Part shown: piece after piece, positions 15,800 through 24,952 of the stretch
Layout of the letters: each line of letters opens with the position of its first letter
Position numbering within the stretch: the stretch's first letter is position 1
Source: UBA1738 sp964388835
GTDB lineage: Bacteria > Bacillota > Clostridia > UBA1381
Direction: 5' to 3'
Assembly (NCBI GenBank): GCA_964388835.1
Contig: CAYMBZ010000005.1
Location: forward strand, 1-48,328
DNA: 48,328 nucleotides
Translations under genes and position numbers: made by a program
The notes under the pieces: generated by a model
What the model saw: only the letters and a program-made list of their open reading frames with translations
Told to the model about the DNA's origin: nothing
Database searches by the model: none

Positions 15800-17812
15800 A
15801 TGCCAAAGAAAAAGGAAGAATACGGTAATCAGAGCATAACCAGCCTAAAGGGTGCGGACAGAGTAAGAAAGCGCCCGGCCGTTATATTCGGTTCCGACGG
15901 ACTTGAGGGGTGCCAACATTCGTTTTTTGAAATCTTGTCCAATTCCATTGACGAGGCAAGGGAGGGATACGGCAACCTTATTGAAATCACACGCTTTGCG
16001 GACGGAAGTATAGAGGTGCGTGACAGCGGACGCGGTATCCCGGTGGATTACAACGAAAAGGAAGAAAGATATAACTGGGAGCTGGTTTTCTGTGAGCTTT
16101 ACGCCGGAGGTAAGTACAACAATAACGACGGCGGAATGTATGAGTACAGCCTGGGATTGAACGGATTGGGTGCATGCGCAACGCAATATTCCTCGGAATA
16201 CATGGATGTTGAGGTCGTGCGGGACAAAAACAAATATACCTTGCACTTTGAAAAGGGTGAAAATGTCGGCGGTCTTTCACAGGCACCGATTTCCGCAAAC
16301 AAAACCGGAACATCAATTAAGTGGAAACCGGACAGGGATGTTTTTACCGATATAAATATACCGATTGAGTTTTATAAGGATACTCTTAAAAAGCAGGCGA
16401 TGACAAACGCCGGAATAAGATTTGTCTTGTACAATGAGACAGATGAAGGTACGGAGCTTTTTGAATATTACTACGAAAACGGAATTGTTGATTATTTGAA
16501 TGATGCGGTGGGGGAAAAGGGCTTTACCCAAACCGAAGTTTGGGATGCCGAAAGGACGGGTCGAGACCGCGCCGACAAGCCGGAATATCGCGTTAAAATG
16601 CAGATAGCTTTTTGCTTTTCGACATCTGTCAATATGCTTGAATATTACCATAACTCAAGCTGGCTTGAACATGGCGGCTCGCCGGATAAGGCAGTTAAAA
16701 ATGCCTTCGTGTACGCTATTGACCAATATTTAAAGCAAAACGGAAAATACAACAAGACGGAAGCAAAGATAACCTTTGCCGACGTGGCGGATTGCCTTGC
16801 GCTGGTTATAAATTCGTTTTCTACTCAAACGAGTTATGAAAACCAGACCAAAAAAGCCATAAACAATAAGTTTATACAAGAGGCAATGACGGAATTTCTG
16901 CGTCACCAGTTGGAGGTTTACTTTATTGAAAACCGCAATGATGCGGAAAAGATATCCAATCAGGTATTGGTAAATAAGCGAAGCCGCGAAAATGCAGAAA
17001 AGGTGAGAATTGACACCAAAAAGAAGCTTACCGGAACGATGGATATTACAAATCGCGTGGAGAAATTTGTCGACTGCAGGAGCAAGGATGTTTCAAAGCG
17101 TGAGGTTTATATAGTGGAGGGTGATTCTGCGCTCGGTTCATGTAAGCTTGCACGAGATGCAACATTCCAGGCGATTATGCCGATACGCGGAAAAATTTTG
17201 AATTGCTTAAAGGCGGATTATGCCAAAATTTTTAAGAGTGATGTCATACTTGATTTGCTGAAAGTTTTAGGTTGTGGAATAGAAATCAAATCAAAGCATA
17301 TAAAGGGCATAGAAGAATTCAACATCGATAATTTAAGGTGGGATAAGGTGATTATCTGCACCGATGCGGATGTGGACGGATTCCAGATACGCACATTGGT
17401 GCTGACGATGATTTATCGTCTGATACCGAGTCTGATTGAGTTGGGAAAGGTCTTTATCGCAGAGTCACCGCTGTATGAAATAACAATTGAGAAAACAAAG
17501 CGAAAGGGTGAAAAGCTTTTCGCTTACACCGACGGTGAAAAGGAAGAGATAATCAGAAAGCTTGCGGGAGACGGTCTTGAAAAGGGTGATTACGACATTA
17601 AACGAAGCAAGGGTCTGGGTGAAAATCAGCCTGAAATGATGAGCCTTACCACCATGCATCCGGCAACGAGACGCCTTATTAAAATTACTCCCGAAAATGC
17701 TGAGAGAACAGCACATGTATTTGATATTCTTTTGGGCGACAATCTGTCGGAAAGAAAAGAACACATCGCGCAGAACGGGCATTTGTATATGGAAATGCTG
17801 GATATAAGCTGA
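15800..17812 (+). CDS. Type IIA DNA topoisomerase subunit B (divergent ParE/GyrB)
   Basis: A 670-residue ATPase subunit of a gyrase/topoisomerase IV-type enzyme. The GHKL ATPase core is present but diverged: NSIDEAREGY, DSGRGIPVD, and GLNGLGACATQ where ordinary ParE/GyrB has GLHGVGAS. VRKRPAVIFGS replaces the usual RPGMYIGS. The TOPRIM domain is intact, with YIVEGDSALGS and the acidic TDADVDG. It ends with LGENQPEMMSLTTMHP, matching the family's GEMNPEQLWETTM region. ATG at 15800 chosen: AGAAAGGA is 8 bases upstream, while the ATG at 15794 is too close. It pairs with the A subunit 13 bases downstream. Probably topoisomerase IV or a third paralogue; a canonical gyrBA is presumably elsewhere. 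Confidence 0.85.
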   Translation: MPKKKEEYGNQSITSLKGADRVRKRPAVIFGSDGLEGCQHSFFEILSNSIDEAREGYGNLIEITRFADGSIEVRDSGRGIPVDYNEKEERYNWELVFCELYAGGKYNNNDGGMYEYSLGLNGLGACATQYSSEYMDVEVVRDKNKYTLHFEKGENVGGLSQAPISANKTGTSIKWKPDRDVFTDINIPIEFYKDTLKKQAMTNAGIRFVLYNETDEGTELFEYYYENGIVDYLNDAVGEKGFTQTEVWDAERTGRDRADKPEYRVKMQIAFCFSTSVNMLEYYHNSSWLEHGGSPDKAVKNAFVYAIDQYLKQNGKYNKTEAKITFADVADCLALVINSFSTQTSYENQTKKAINNKFIQEAMTEFLRHQLEVYFIENRNDAEKISNQVLVNKRSRENAEKVRIDTKKKLTGTMDITNRVEKFVDCRSKDVSKREVYIVEGDSALGSCKLARDATFQAIMPIRGKILNCLKADYAKIFKSDVILDLLKVLGCGIEIKSKHIKGIEEFNIDNLRWDKVIICTDADVDGFQIRTLVLTMIYRLIPSLIELGKVFIAESPLYEITIEKTKRKGEKLFAYTDGEKEEIIRKLAGDGLEKGDYDIKRSKGLGENQPEMMSLTTMHPATRRLIKITPENAERTAHVFDILLGDNLSERKEHIAQNGHLYMEMLDIS

Positions 17813-17825
17813 GGAGGTGCGGAAG

Positions 17826-20036
17826 ATGGCAAGAAAAAAGAAAACAGTTGAAGAAACCTATATCCCCGCACCGATAGCGGAGGAACTGATAACCGATACT
17901 CTTGAAAAAAATTACATGCCGTATGCAATGAGCGTAATTGTATCGCGTGCAATTCCTGAGATAGACGGGCTTAAGCCGGCGCACAGAAAACTGCTTTACA
18001 CCATGTACAAAATGGGACTTTTAGGCGGAAAGTTGACAAAATCGGCGAACGTTGTGGGACAAACAATGAAGCTCAATCCTCACGGAGACAGTGCCATTTA
18101 TGAAACAATGGTACGACTGACGCGCGGAAATGAGGCACTTTTGCACCCGCTTGTGGAATCACAGGGAAACTTCGGAAAGCAGTATTCGCGAGATATGGCG
18201 TATGCCGCATCACGTTATACAGAAGTGCGCCTTGACCCGATTTGTCAGGAGCTTTTCGGAGATATTAACAAAAATACGGTTAAATTCGTCGATAATTACG
18301 ACGGAGAGCTAAAGGAACCGACACTGCTTCCGGTTGCATTCCCAAATATTTTGGTAAATCCCAATCAGGGTATCGCGGTAGGTATGGCAAGCAATATTTG
18401 TTCTTTTAATCTGCGTGAAGTATGTAACGCAACCATTGCTTATATGAAAAATCCAGATTGCGATTTGCTTGAATACATGCCTGCACCCGATTTTTCAATG
18501 GGCGCGGAACTGTTATACGATAAGGAGCAAATGAGGGAGATTTATCAAACGGGGCGCGGAAGCTTTAAAATGCGCGCCGTATACGAATATGATAAAGCGA
18601 ATAACTGCATTGAAATAAAGGAAATTCCGTACACAACAACAATTGAAGCAATTTTGTCAAAGGTAATGGATTTGGTAAAGGCAAACAAGCTGAAGGAGAT
18701 TTCCGATGCGCGTGACGAGACCGGACTTGACGGTTTTAAGTTGACCTTTGACTTAAAGCGCGGCACCGATCCGGAGGCGCTTATGCTGAAGTTGTATAAG
18801 CTTACCCCGCTGGAGGACAGTTTTGCGTGCAACTTCAATCTTTTGATAGATAACGTTCCTATGGTTTTGGGAGTGGGAAGAATTATTGAGGAGTGGGTTA
18901 AATTCCGCAGCGGATGTATAAAAAATTCCTTGAAATTCGATATTGATAAAAAATCCGAGCGCTTGCACCTTTTAACCGGTCTAAAAAAGATATTGCTGGA
19001 TATAGACAAAGCGATTTCCATTATACGGCATACCGAGCGAGAGGAAGACGTTGTTCCAAACCTTATGTCCGGATTTGATATAGAAAAGGACCAGGCAGAA
19101 TATATTGCGGAAATCAAGCTTAGAAATTTAAATAAGGAATATATCCTGTCGCGTACCGCGGAAATTGAAAAGCTTATTGAGGAAATCGATGAGCTTAACC
19201 GCATCCTGTCAAGTGATAAGGAAGTTAAGAATCTCATTGCAAAACAGCTTGCGGCTATTTCCAAAAAGTACGGTCAAGACAGAAAGACACGTCTTGTGGA
19301 AAGCGGAGAGGTTGAGGAATATCGTGAGGAAAACTTTATTGATGACTACCCGTTGACCCTTTTCATAACGCGTGAGGGATATGCGAAAAAAGTTTCTGCA
19401 GTCTCACTGCGCTCAACAACTTCGGAACATAAGCTTAAGGAAAATGATGAGGTAGTGCAGACGATAGAGGCAACAAATAAGAGCGAGCTTATCTTCTTTA
19501 CCGACAAGTGTACTGTATATAAGGCGCATGCGTTTGATATACCCGATTCAAAGGTGAGTAGTTTAGGCGAGTACTTGCCGACGGTTTTGGGACTTTCCGA
19601 GGGAGAAAAGATAATTTATACGCTTCTTGCGGGGGATTATTCCGGTTATATGCTTTTTGCATTTGCAAACGGAAAAATGGCAAAGGTGGAGCTTAGCAAT
19701 TACCAAACAAAATCCAACAGGAGAAAGCTGGTGGGTGCATATTCCGATAAAGCCGAGATACGGAGTATAATGTGGCTTTTAGAGGATACGGAAATCGTGT
19801 CTTTTGCGGACAATAACAAGGTTTTGGCGGTTGATACGTCTGTAATCCCGCTTAAATCCACAAAATCAACCCAGGGCGTCCAGGTTATGAAGATAACAAA
19901 AAAAGGAGCTGAATTGGTTCGTACATGCCGCGCTGAGGAAAGCGGACTTGAAAACATAAAACATTATCATGGAAAGAATATCCCGGCGGCGGGTTCATTC
20001 CTACGCACAGAGGATACACAAATATCTATGTTTTAA
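17826..20036 (+). CDS. Type IIA DNA topoisomerase subunit A (divergent ParC/GyrA)
   Basis: A 736-residue DNA-cleaving subunit. The N-terminal region has YAMSVIVSRAIPEIDGLKPAHRKLLYTM and the HGDSAIYETMVRLTR helix, where quinolone-resistance positions lie. The catalytic tyrosine is in AASRYTEVRL (usual AAMRYTE). The GyrA-box motif QRRGGKG typical of gyrase was not found and the C-terminal beta-propeller is short, favouring topoisomerase IV-like decatenation over supercoiling. Start at the ATG at 17826, 7 bases after GAGGAGGT, which overlaps the subunit B stop. The two genes form an operon. Confidence 0.85.
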   Translation: MARKKKTVEETYIPAPIAEELITDTLEKNYMPYAMSVIVSRAIPEIDGLKPAHRKLLYTMYKMGLLGGKLTKSANVVGQTMKLNPHGDSAIYETMVRLTRGNEALLHPLVESQGNFGKQYSRDMAYAASRYTEVRLDPICQELFGDINKNTVKFVDNYDGELKEPTLLPVAFPNILVNPNQGIAVGMASNICSFNLREVCNATIAYMKNPDCDLLEYMPAPDFSMGAELLYDKEQMREIYQTGRGSFKMRAVYEYDKANNCIEIKEIPYTTTIEAILSKVMDLVKANKLKEISDARDETGLDGFKLTFDLKRGTDPEALMLKLYKLTPLEDSFACNFNLLIDNVPMVLGVGRIIEEWVKFRSGCIKNSLKFDIDKKSERLHLLTGLKKILLDIDKAISIIRHTEREEDVVPNLMSGFDIEKDQAEYIAEIKLRNLNKEYILSRTAEIEKLIEEIDELNRILSSDKEVKNLIAKQLAAISKKYGQDRKTRLVESGEVEEYREENFIDDYPLTLFITREGYAKKVSAVSLRSTTSEHKLKENDEVVQTIEATNKSELIFFTDKCTVYKAHAFDIPDSKVSSLGEYLPTVLGLSEGEKIIYTLLAGDYSGYMLFAFANGKMAKVELSNYQTKSNRRKLVGAYSDKAEIRSIMWLLEDTEIVSFADNNKVLAVDTSVIPLKSTKSTQGVQVMKITKKGAELVRTCRAEESGLENIKHYHGKNIPAAGSFLRTEDTQISMF

Positions 20037-20090
20037 GAAATTATAATTTCTTTGCCATACCGCAGAACATGCGGAGAAACGGAGGATTTA

Positions 20091-20831
20091 ATGGAAAAAA
20101 TCAATATACTCGGCGTAAATGTCGATAAGGTGACGAATACCGAGGCAGTGGATGCGGTTATGCATATGCTGGATGCACCGGGAAATCATGCGGTGTTCAC
20201 TCCGAATTCGGAAATAATTCTTATGGGTTATAAGGATGAGGAATTCTGCGATATGCTTAATTGCGCAGATTTGCTGACAGCTGACGGAATAGGTGTTGTG
20301 TATGCATCAAAAATTTTGAAGAATCCGCTTAAGGAGCGCGTTGCGGGATATGATGTTGCATGCGGTGTTTTGGACAAAATTGCGGAAAGCGGTCACAGAC
20401 TTTATCTGTTCGGAGGAAAGCCGGGCGTGGCGGAGCTTGCGGAGGGAAAGATTAAGGAAAAATATCCGCTTCTCAATATCGTCGGCAGACGTAACGGTTA
20501 TTTTTCGCCGGAGGAGACTGATGGTATCATAGACGACATCAATGCGAGCGGCGCAGATTTGGTGTTCGTTTGCCTGGGTGCGCCGACACAGGAGAAATGG
20601 ATAAGTAAAAATATGCATAAGCTCTCCTGCCATGTTATGATGGGAATAGGCGGAAGCCTTGACGTATTTGCGGGGATGGTTGAAAGAGCGCCTGATGTGT
20701 GGTGTAACCTCGGTCTTGAGTGGATGTACCGCTTGATAAAGGAACCATGGAGAATAGGCAGAATGATGGCACTGCCGAAGTTTGGCTTCACTGTTTTATT
20801 TAAGGGGAAGAGATATAAAAAGGAAAAATAA
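20091..20831 (+). CDS. WecG/TagA/CpsF family glycosyltransferase
   Basis: A 246-residue GT26-family enzyme. Motifs include FTPNSEIILM, LTADGIGVVYASK, LYLFGGKPGVAE, VCLGAPTQEKW and GIGGSLDVFAG, with the membrane-associating GLEWMYRLIKEPWR near the C-terminus. Family members transfer N-acetylmannosamine or a related sugar to lipid-linked GlcNAc in teichoic acid or polysaccharide synthesis. The exact sugar is not readable from sequence. ATG at 20091 chosen because GGAGG (20081-20085) precedes it. No other wall-polymer genes are adjacent. Confidence 0.88.
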   Translation: MEKINILGVNVDKVTNTEAVDAVMHMLDAPGNHAVFTPNSEIILMGYKDEEFCDMLNCADLLTADGIGVVYASKILKNPLKERVAGYDVACGVLDKIAESGHRLYLFGGKPGVAELAEGKIKEKYPLLNIVGRRNGYFSPEETDGIIDDINASGADLVFVCLGAPTQEKWISKNMHKLSCHVMMGIGGSLDVFAGMVERAPDVWCNLGLEWMYRLIKEPWRIGRMMALPKFGFTVLFKGKRYKKEK

Positions 20832-20919
20832 AACAAAAAATACGGCATATCGAAAATCGGACGGATGGTGCGAGCCGAAGAGTTTTCTATGTGCAAATAC
20901 ATAATTACGGAGCAAAAAC

Positions 20920-21798
20920 ATGAAAATTATCGATATAGTTACAAAAAATACATTGTCGCTGTCCTTTGAGGTATTTCCGCCGAAAACCGAAACCGGATTT
21001 GAAAGCGTAAAAACGGCAACTGAGGAAATAGCGAAGCTTAAACCGGCGTTTATGAGCGTTACTTACGGTGCCGGCGGAGGAACAAGCAAATATACTCTTG
21101 ATATTGCCAAAAACATAAAGGAGAGATACAGCGTTCCGACATTGGCGCACCTTACCTGTGTGTCCTCTACAAAGGAGACGGTTCGCAGAAAAATAGCGGA
21201 GATAACCGAAAGCGGGATAGAAAATATAATGGCACTGCGCGGCGATATTCCTGAAGAACTTGAGGGAGCGGACAGAAGCGGTTGGGATTACCGCTACGCC
21301 GTGGATTTGATAAACGAAATAAAGGAAAGCGGAGTGGATTTGTGCATAGGCGGCGCTTGCTATCCGGAAATCCATCCCGAAAGCGATTGCAGCAGTGAAG
21401 ATATAAAGCGGCTTAAAGAAAAGGTGGATGCGGGTTGTGATTTTCTTACAACGCAGATGTTTTTTGACAATAATCTCTTATACAGCTTCTTATACAAAAT
21501 ACGTGAGGCGGGGATTACAGTGCCGGTAATTCCGGGAATTATGCCGATAACCAATGCAAATCAGGTAGAAAGAGCAATTAAGCTTTCCGGCTCGTTTATG
21601 CCACAGAGATTCAAAAGTCTCGTTGATAAATTCGGAAGCGACCCGGATGCAATGAAGCAAGCGGGCATTGTTTATGCAACGGATCAAATAATTGACTTGT
21701 ACGCAAACGGAATCACAAATGTTCATGTCTATTCCATGAACAAGCCGGATGTTGCGGAAAAAATTCAAAGTAACTTATCGGATATATTGGGCAAATGA
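20920..21798 (+). CDS. metF: 5,10-Methylenetetrahydrofolate reductase
   Basis: A 292-residue TIM-barrel flavoenzyme that makes 5-methyl-THF. It has SFEVFPPKTETGFES (containing the catalytic Glu), MSVTYGAGGGTS, LTCVSSTKE, IMALRGDIPEE and FLTTQMFFDN. It overlaps the next gene by 4 bases (ATGA). The following two genes encode the reactivation domain and body of methionine synthase, so the three form a methyl-THF to methionine operon. The 88-base leader upstream has no riboswitch that I recognise. Confidence 0.96.
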   Translation: MKIIDIVTKNTLSLSFEVFPPKTETGFESVKTATEEIAKLKPAFMSVTYGAGGGTSKYTLDIAKNIKERYSVPTLAHLTCVSSTKETVRRKIAEITESGIENIMALRGDIPEELEGADRSGWDYRYAVDLINEIKESGVDLCIGGACYPEIHPESDCSSEDIKRLKEKVDAGCDFLTTQMFFDNNLLYSFLYKIREAGITVPVIPGIMPITNANQVERAIKLSGSFMPQRFKSLVDKFGSDPDAMKQAGIVYATDQIIDLYANGITNVHVYSMNKPDVAEKIQSNLSDILGK

Positions 21799-22463
21799 GC
21801 GGTGTTACGGAAATAAAAACATACAGTGAGCCACCCTTTTGCGAAAGGGAAATCATGAGATATTCCGGTTGCGAAAAGGATGACGGTGCCACGCTTGATT
21901 TGATACGCTCCTGTATCGATGAGGTAAGGGGAAAGCTTACCTACAAGGTGTGCAGACGGAAGCTTCCGATTAATATTAATGATGACATATGCGATTTTGA
22001 ACTGTTTTGCACAAGGTCAAAAAACTTGGCGGATAATTTAAAGAATTGCAAAAGCGTAATTGTTTTTGCCGCAACGGTAGGTGTGACAATTGACAGATTG
22101 ATTTCGCGCTACAGCAGAATTTCACCGTCAAGAGCATTGATATTTCAGGCAATCGGCGCAGAGAGAATAGAGGCTCTGTGTGATGTTTTCTGTGCGGAGG
22201 CGGCAAAGGAGGAGGGAGCGGTTCTTGCACCACGGTTTTCACCCGGATATGGGGATTTACCGCTTTCGGTGCAACGGGATATTTTCGGTATCCTTGATTG
22301 TCCGCGGAAAATCGGTGTTTCACTAAATGACAGCTTGCTTATGTCACCCTCGAAATCGGTGACGGCGTTTGCGGGGATTTCTTCCTCGGAAGAGGGAAAA
22401 AATATCAATAAGTGCGCATTTTGCGACAAAATAAATTGTTTGTACAGGGGTGTTTCAGCATGA
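21795..22463 (+). CDS. Stand-alone methionine synthase reactivation-domain protein
   Basis: A 222-residue protein matching the C-terminal activation domain of cobalamin-dependent methionine synthase (MetH). The hallmark is RFSPGYGDLPLSVQ followed by IGVSLNDSLLMSPSKSVTAFAGI. That domain binds S-adenosylmethionine and remethylates inactive cob(II)alamin. Here it is a separate protein, upstream of and overlapping metH by 4 bases. The C-terminus adds a Cys cluster (KCAFCDKINC) not found in E. coli MetH, which may bind metal or a cluster. Its start overlaps the metF stop. Confidence 0.88.
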   Translation: MSGVTEIKTYSEPPFCEREIMRYSGCEKDDGATLDLIRSCIDEVRGKLTYKVCRRKLPININDDICDFELFCTRSKNLADNLKNCKSVIVFAATVGVTIDRLISRYSRISPSRALIFQAIGAERIEALCDVFCAEAAKEEGAVLAPRFSPGYGDLPLSVQRDIFGILDCPRKIGVSLNDSLLMSPSKSVTAFAGISSSEEGKNINKCAFCDKINCLYRGVSA

Positions 22464-24862
22464 CTTTTTTGGAATTTTTAAAGAACAACACGGTATATCT
22501 TGACGGCGGAATGGGAACTCTGCTTCAATCGGCAGGACTAAAGCCGGGAGAATACCCCGAAAGGTGGAATTTGAGCCATGCGGAAACAATCGAGAAAATT
22601 CACAGAGAATATTTTGAGGCAGGCAGTAATGTGGTATGCACAAATACATTTGGTGCAAATTTGCTCAAATTCGATCAAGAAGAGCTGGAGGAGATAATAA
22701 GGGCGGCTGTTGCCAACGCAAAAAGAGCAAGAGAAAACTGCAAATCCGAACAGGAAAAATTTATCGCTCTTGATATAGGCCCGTCCGGAAAGCTGTTAAA
22801 GCCCCTCGGAGACCTTGATTTTGAGGATGCGGTTGCAGTTTTTGCGAAAACCGTTCAGCTTGGTGTTAAATACGGCGCGGAGCTGATTATAATAGAAACA
22901 ATGAATGACAGCTATGAAACAAAAGCGGCGCTTTTGGCGGCAAAGGAAAACAGCAGTTTGCCGGTAATCGTTTCAAATGCCTACGGTGATGACGGAAAGC
23001 TCATGACAGGTGCTTCTCCGGCGGCAATGGCTGTTATGCTTGAGGGAATGGGCGCGGATGTGATAGGCGCAAATTGTTCGCTGGGTCCGAAACAGCTTGT
23101 TGGGGTATGTGAGGAACTTTTGGAATATGCTTCGGTGCCTGTGGTTTTAAAGCCTAATGCGGGACTTCCGAAATCGGTAAATGGGAAAACCGTTTTTGAT
23201 GTGGAGGCGGAAGAATTTGCGGCATGCATAAAAGAGCTTGTGGAAAAAGGACTTCGCGTTGTGGGTGGTTGCTGCGGAACTACACCAAAATATATCGAAG
23301 CTGTTTATAAGGCTACCGCGGATATTGTACCGAAAAAAGTTAAAAATAAAAACAGCACGATAATTTCGTCATATACGCATGCGGTTGAGTTCGGAAATTC
23401 GCCGATACTTATAGGTGAGAGAATAAACCCTACCGGAAAGAAGCGCTTTAAGCAGGCGCTTCTGGAAAACGACATAGACTATATTCTTTCGGAGGGGGTA
23501 AATCAGCAGGATGCGGGTGTACAGGTTCTGGATGTGAATGTAGGATTTCCGGATATAGATGAAGTTATCATGCTGAAAAATGCGGTATGTGAACTTCAGG
23601 CGGTTATCGATTTGCCGCTTCAAATAGATACGTCGAATATCGATGCTATGGAAGCGGCGCTCAGGCGATATAACGGCAAAGCCATGATAAATTCCGTAAA
23701 CGGGAAAAAAGAAAGCATGGAAGCGGTTTTCCCACTGGTGAAGAAGTACGGCGGATTGGTCGTTGCATTGACCCTTGATGAGGACGGAATACCCGAAACA
23801 TCGGAGGGCAGAGTTAAGGTTGCGGAAAAAATATTGAAAACTGCGGCGGAATACGGCATTGATAAAAAAGATATAATTTTTGATACCTTAGCTATGACCA
23901 TAAGTGCGGATAATTCCGCGGCGGGGGCAACACTTTCGGCGCTTAAGGAGATTAAGGAGAATCTCGGCTGTCATACATCGCTCGGGGTATCAAACGTTTC
24001 TTTCGGTCTGCCGAATCGCGATGCGGTAAACGGAACATTTTTCGCGCTGGCGCTGGAAAACGGATTGTCAGCGGCGATTATGAATCCTTATTCGCAGGAT
24101 ATGATGAAAACGTATTATTCCTACAGAGCGCTAAAGGGAATTGATGAAAATTGTGCGGATTATATAAAGGCAACGGAGAAATTTGCGGTGACAAGTGTAG
24201 CTCTGCGAGGAGTTGTGGGGACAGATAATAATTCGAATGATAGTGCTTCAAAACTTCAAAAGGCAATTATGAAAGGTTTTAGAGAAAGAGCGGCGGAAAT
24301 CACGTGCGAATTGCTCAAAACCGAGAAACCGCTGGATATTGTTCAAAAGGAAATTATTCCGGCGCTCAACTGTGTCGGAGAGGGATTTGAAAAGAAAACG
24401 GTATATCTTCCACAGCTTTTGATGAGCGCCGAGGCGGCAAAAGGGGCCTTTGAAGAAATAAAGAACTTTATGTCGGACGGGGACGGAAAAAACGGCGGAA
24501 GAGGCGTTTTTGTTCTTGCAACCGTTCATGGAGATATCCACGATATCGGAAAGAATATCGTAAAACTGTTGCTCGAAAATTACGGATTTGATGTTGTGGA
24601 TTTGGGCAAGGATGTACCTCCCGCGGATGTGGTAAATGAAGTTGTTCGGCGTCATGCGCCGATTGCCGGGCTGAGTGCGCTGATGACAACCACGGTTCCT
24701 GCCATGGAGGAAACAATCAAACTCATAAAGAAAGAAGCACCATGGTGCAAAACAGTTGTGGGCGGAGCGGTGCTGACAAAGGAATATGCGGATAAGATTG
24801 GTGCAGATAAGTATGCAAGGGATGCAATGGAGACGGTAAGATATGCCGAGGAGAACATGTAG
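22460..24862 (+). CDS. metH: Cobalamin-dependent methionine synthase lacking the activation domain
   Basis: An 800-residue MetH. Domains in order: homocysteine-binding barrel (about 1-290) with zinc-ligand motifs NTFGAN and GGCCGT; pterin-binding barrel (about 310-570) with LIGERINPTGKK; helical cap (about 590-670); and Rossmann B12-binding domain (about 680-800) with the lower-ligand motif VHGDIHDIGKN. The usual fourth, SAM-binding domain is missing and is supplied by the preceding gene. The ATG at 22460 overlaps the upstream TGA. Methionine is formed from homocysteine and methyl-THF. Confidence 0.94.
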   Translation: MTFLEFLKNNTVYLDGGMGTLLQSAGLKPGEYPERWNLSHAETIEKIHREYFEAGSNVVCTNTFGANLLKFDQEELEEIIRAAVANAKRARENCKSEQEKFIALDIGPSGKLLKPLGDLDFEDAVAVFAKTVQLGVKYGAELIIIETMNDSYETKAALLAAKENSSLPVIVSNAYGDDGKLMTGASPAAMAVMLEGMGADVIGANCSLGPKQLVGVCEELLEYASVPVVLKPNAGLPKSVNGKTVFDVEAEEFAACIKELVEKGLRVVGGCCGTTPKYIEAVYKATADIVPKKVKNKNSTIISSYTHAVEFGNSPILIGERINPTGKKRFKQALLENDIDYILSEGVNQQDAGVQVLDVNVGFPDIDEVIMLKNAVCELQAVIDLPLQIDTSNIDAMEAALRRYNGKAMINSVNGKKESMEAVFPLVKKYGGLVVALTLDEDGIPETSEGRVKVAEKILKTAAEYGIDKKDIIFDTLAMTISADNSAAGATLSALKEIKENLGCHTSLGVSNVSFGLPNRDAVNGTFFALALENGLSAAIMNPYSQDMMKTYYSYRALKGIDENCADYIKATEKFAVTSVALRGVVGTDNNSNDSASKLQKAIMKGFRERAAEITCELLKTEKPLDIVQKEIIPALNCVGEGFEKKTVYLPQLLMSAEAAKGAFEEIKNFMSDGDGKNGGRGVFVLATVHGDIHDIGKNIVKLLLENYGFDVVDLGKDVPPADVVNEVVRRHAPIAGLSALMTTTVPAMEETIKLIKKEAPWCKTVVGGAVLTKEYADKIGADKYARDAMETVRYAEENM

Positions 24863-24914
24863 CGGAAGTTTTACAAAAAAAGAGAAAATAAATATGTTAA
24901 AATAAACAAACAAA

Positions 24915-24947
24915 AAAGGGGGACACAAAACATTTTGTGTCCCCTTT
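24915..24947. terminator. Bidirectional terminator between metH and argH
   Basis: GGGGACACAAAA (24919-24930) pairs with TTTTGTGTCCCC (24933-24944). A-rich sequence precedes the stem and T-rich sequence follows it, so it can terminate in both directions. It sits between the convergent metH and argH. Confidence 0.85.
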
Positions 24948-24952
24948 GTAAA

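Noticed and set aside
20832..20919. A riboswitch or T-box before metF (GGATGGTGCGAGCC)
   Set aside because: The gap is only 88 bases and lacks the conserved cores of SAM, cobalamin or T-box elements; the resemblance to a T-box sequence is too weak.
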